Assembly: GCA_031287585.1 (NCBI GenBank)
Contig: JAITST010000472.1
Span: 1 to 7,861 of the forward strand
Direction: 5' to 3'
From: Planctomycetaceae bacterium
GTDB taxonomy: Bacteria > Planctomycetota > Planctomycetia > Pirellulales > Thermoguttaceae
DNA length: 7,861 nt
Below, piece after piece: positions 6,004 through 7,861 of the stretch. The notes under the pieces were generated by a model. The model was not told where the DNA came from and did no database searches. It was given only the letters and a program-made list of their open reading frames with translations. Position numbers and translations under genes: made by a program. The first letter of the stretch is position 1, and the number at the start of each line of letters is the position of its first letter.

Positions 6004-6966
6004 ATGACAAGATTTTTCTACTACGACGGCAACGGAAAAAAACTGGGACCGTATAACGCTACAGAACTCATAGCATTAGCAGCGAATCGTTGTATTTTCC
6101 CGAACACAACAATTGAAACCGAATCCGGTGTACGGAGAAAAGCCGAAGAGGTAGAAGGATTGCTACCGCCGCCGTTTTCGGGTGAAACAAAGATGACGCT
6201 TTCTGCGCAGTTCAGCCGTGCCGTTTTCATTTTTCTTGCAGTTTTTGTCGGAATTTTCGGTATTCACGATTTTTATGTAAAACGTGCACGGTACGGATGG
6301 ATTCATCTGGCACTTATGTCGCCGTGGATACTTACATTCCTTGTGACTGTACTTTTCGTTTTCGGTTATTCGCTTTTTATTTTGTGTTCTACATCTTTCA
6401 ATAGAGAAGTGCGGGCGACAAAAAATGCCATCAAAGAATGCGAAAAAGAAATCACAGAAAATGAAAAGGAAATATTGAAATTACAGGAAACGCTAAAGAA
6501 GGTGATGACAGGTGAGGAGTGGAAACCCGAAACAGTCGGCGGTAATACGAAAAAAACGGTGACTCCCGAAACAGTCGGCGGAGATACGAAAAAAACGGAA
6601 AAAACCGAAACAGTCAGCGGCGATACGAAAGAAACGGAAGAGCCCGAAGGAGTTGGACCTGGGAAGATGAACGCGCCGGAGAAAACCAAAAAAATCGACG
6701 TGAACTATGCGAAGGAATTAGAGCAGAAATTATCAGAAGCAGAAAATTTGCTGAGACATTTGCAGCGTCAGCGGGAATTATTACAGTCGCAGTTGATGAG
6801 TATAAAAGTACAGCAAACCGGCAAAAATTTATCGGCATGGGTAAGTACCGGTCCGCTTTGGTTGTATTTTTTCTTCTTTGCCCTGCCTGTTGTTTCTTGG
6901 ATAATCGCAATGTTTGAAATTGTTCGAGTGACGAGAGACGGAACCGGCAAAGAATTGGGATTCTAA
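6004..6966 (+). CDS. GYF_2/TM2-domain membrane protein with a coiled-coil and repeat insert
   Basis: A 320-residue protein. Residues 4-54 form a GYF_2 (DUF4339) domain: FYYDGNGKKLGPYNATEL...ANRCIFPNTTIE...KAEEVEGL. From about 72 a TM2-type domain begins: a membrane helix (about 72-89), the FGIHDFYV..ARYGW turn, then a long hydrophobic stretch (98-128). Instead of finishing there, a charged segment follows: coiled coil 133-168, three 13-residue repeats 175-213 (PETVGG.TKKT), and a second coiled coil 231-272. A last helix (283-304) then ends FEIVRVTRDGTGKELGF, like the normal tail of TM2 domains. So TM2 appears split by an insert of about 150 residues. GYF_2 domains are thought to bind proline-rich peptides; the function here is unknown, perhaps membrane scaffolding. 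An in-frame stop at 5977-5979 and the immediate GYF_2 domain fix the start at 6004. No Shine-Dalgarno. Confidence 0.85.
   Translation: MTRFFYYDGNGKKLGPYNATELIALAANRCIFPNTTIETESGVRRKAEEVEGLLPPPFSGETKMTLSAQFSRAVFIFLAVFVGIFGIHDFYVKRARYGWIHLALMSPWILTFLVTVLFVFGYSLFILCSTSFNREVRATKNAIKECEKEITENEKEILKLQETLKKVMTGEEWKPETVGGNTKKTVTPETVGGDTKKTEKTETVSGDTKETEEPEGVGPGKMNAPEKTKKIDVNYAKELEQKLSEAENLLRHLQRQRELLQSQLMSIKVQQTGKNLSAWVSTGPLWLYFFFFALPVVSWIIAMFEIVRVTRDGTGKELGF
6526..6642 (+). repeat. Three tandem copies of a 39-base in-frame repeat
   Basis: The copies are 6526-6564, 6565-6603 and 6604-6642, with the start of a fourth (CCCGAAGGAGTTGGA) at 6643-6657. Each encodes 13 residues with consensus [PT]ETV[GS]G[ND]TK[KE]T. 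The shared bases include CCGAAACAGTC and GATACGAAA. Copies 1 and 2 are most alike; copy 3 has diverged more. They lie in the hydrophilic linker between the two coiled coils of the GYF_2/TM2 protein. Confidence 0.9.
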
Positions 6967-7051
6967 AACGTTACTGTCCGCAGAATACTTAATACTTCAA
7001 ATACAAAAATACACTAACACCTTAACAATTTAACAACAGCACTGGATAGTT

Positions 7052-7831
7052 ATGAGTAATCCTTCCATCAATAACAATACAATTCCACCCGTTTCTGACG
7101 CTCTGGTCAAAAATCAAGGCGGCTTGTTACCGTTTTCGGTGTTTTTTATTGTCTTGTTCATTCTCGCCGTCGGTGCAGGTGTCGGAGCATATTTTTTTCT
7201 CGCTGGTTCTACACTTGTCAAAGCAGTAGAAGAAGGACTGAACAACAACGAAAAAGCATTCGCTAAAGATTCGATGAAAATCGTTCGTCTTTCCGTTAAA
7301 TGGACGGATAAAACCGCAGACACTGCTTCGGGAGAATTCACCGTGAATGCAAAAACAACGGAAAATCTCTACAAATACATAGACAATGATGCCGCACTGA
7401 AAAAACTCGGTATTACCGAACTCTACTCGGCGGAATACAACACTGCTCGGCAAAAATTTTCGGATTTGCCTGATAAGTACCAGAAAAATGTAACCGGCGG
7501 TACGTCCGAAGATACAGACATTTCATTGCTTCGGTTTTACGAAATTTTCGTACCGGAAGGGGACAGCATTATCAGAACAGGTATTGCCGAGTTGAAAAAA
7601 GAAAGCGGAAGTTGGCTGGTGAGCGATTTTAAGGTTTATCCTTATCAGTTCGGAGAGGAGAAATTCAAAGACGATTTCCTGCCGGAATCGAAGATACCGC
7701 AGGGCAAAAGATACAAACTCGATGACCCTGAAACGAAGATAACAGTTAATAACATTATTCAGAAACGGAAGGACTTTGCAGCCCAAGTTGATGATGAATA
7801 CAAACAGTATGAAATAGATAAAAGAGACTAA
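7052..7831 (+). CDS. Single-pass membrane protein of unknown function
   Basis: A 259-residue protein. A polar, Asn/Pro-rich N-terminus (1-26) precedes one strong membrane helix (27-51, LPFSVFFIVLFILAVGAGVGAYFFL). The rest, about 52-259, is a soluble, mixed alpha/beta, highly charged domain, starting with a helix (STLVKAVEEGLNNNEKAF) and containing strand-like stretches (MKIVRLSVKW, SGEFTVNAKT, GSWLVSDFKVYPY) that recall a small NTF2- or cystatin-like fold. That fold guess is weak, and I recognise no family. By the positive-inside rule the orientation is unclear; a periplasmic C-terminal domain is most likely. It follows the GYF_2/TM2 gene by 85 bases with no hairpin or good promoter between, so the two may be co-transcribed. 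There is no Shine-Dalgarno before the ATG. Codon use matches the neighbours. Confidence 0.75.
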   Translation: MSNPSINNNTIPPVSDALVKNQGGLLPFSVFFIVLFILAVGAGVGAYFFLAGSTLVKAVEEGLNNNEKAFAKDSMKIVRLSVKWTDKTADTASGEFTVNAKTTENLYKYIDNDAALKKLGITELYSAEYNTARQKFSDLPDKYQKNVTGGTSEDTDISLLRFYEIFVPEGDSIIRTGIAELKKESGSWLVSDFKVYPYQFGEEKFKDDFLPESKIPQGKRYKLDDPETKITVNNIIQKRKDFAAQVDDEYKQYEIDKRD

Positions 7832-7861
7832 GAAGTGAAACGATTAAATGAAATAAAAAAA

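Noticed and set aside
6526..6657. CRISPR array
   Set aside because: The 39-base units are head-to-tail without spacers and lie in frame inside a coding gene.
7835..7861. GTG at 7835 as the start of a further gene (VKRLNEIKK, open to the window edge)
   Set aside because: Only nine codons are visible, with a weak ribosome site; too little to call.

Overview
The window looks like a chromosomal stretch from a member of the Planctomycetes, probably of the Pirellulales type. Four things point that way: a large secreted HzsA-related protein with a C-terminal c-type haem region, a trypsin-fold/PDZ protein whose whole catalytic triad is replaced in a pattern I recall from planctomycete paralogues, a GYF_2/TM2 membrane protein, and mostly Shine-Dalgarno-free gene starts. 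This assignment is inference from gene content; there is no rRNA or other marker gene.

Layout, left to right. Positions 1-123 hold the last 40 codons of an unidentified gene. After a 161-base gap comes a 951-residue exported protein (285-3140) with an N-terminal beta-sandwich, a TolB/propeller-like middle related to hydrazine synthase alpha, and two CxxCH haem sites. A strong hairpin (3151-3185) follows it. Positions 3219-4186 are a decayed insertion sequence on the minus strand, with recognisable imperfect terminal inverted repeats and a transposase (ISKra4-like) broken by three same-direction frameshifts and apparently shortened in the middle. A good sigma70-type promoter and a short foldable leader (4215-4347) precede a secreted HtrA-like pseudoprotease (4348-5355).

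A 648-base gene-free stretch (5356-6003) follows. It begins with two hairpins, then has an extended -10 motif, and then about 340 bases that can form a chain of hairpins plus a long-range closed, multi-branched fold. This is the best candidate in the window for something undescribed: a free non-coding RNA or a long structured leader. It ends just before a 320-residue GYF_2/TM2 membrane protein (6004-6966) whose TM2 domain appears split by a charged coiled-coil insert carrying a three-copy 39-base in-frame repeat. Last is a 259-residue single-pass membrane protein of unknown function (7052-7831).

All plausible intact genes are on the + strand. The gene at 285 and the pseudoprotease are separate transcription units. 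The last two genes may be co-transcribed (85-base gap, no hairpin seen between them) and both act at the membrane. No tRNA, rRNA, CRISPR array, reverse transcriptase or recognised defence system was found.
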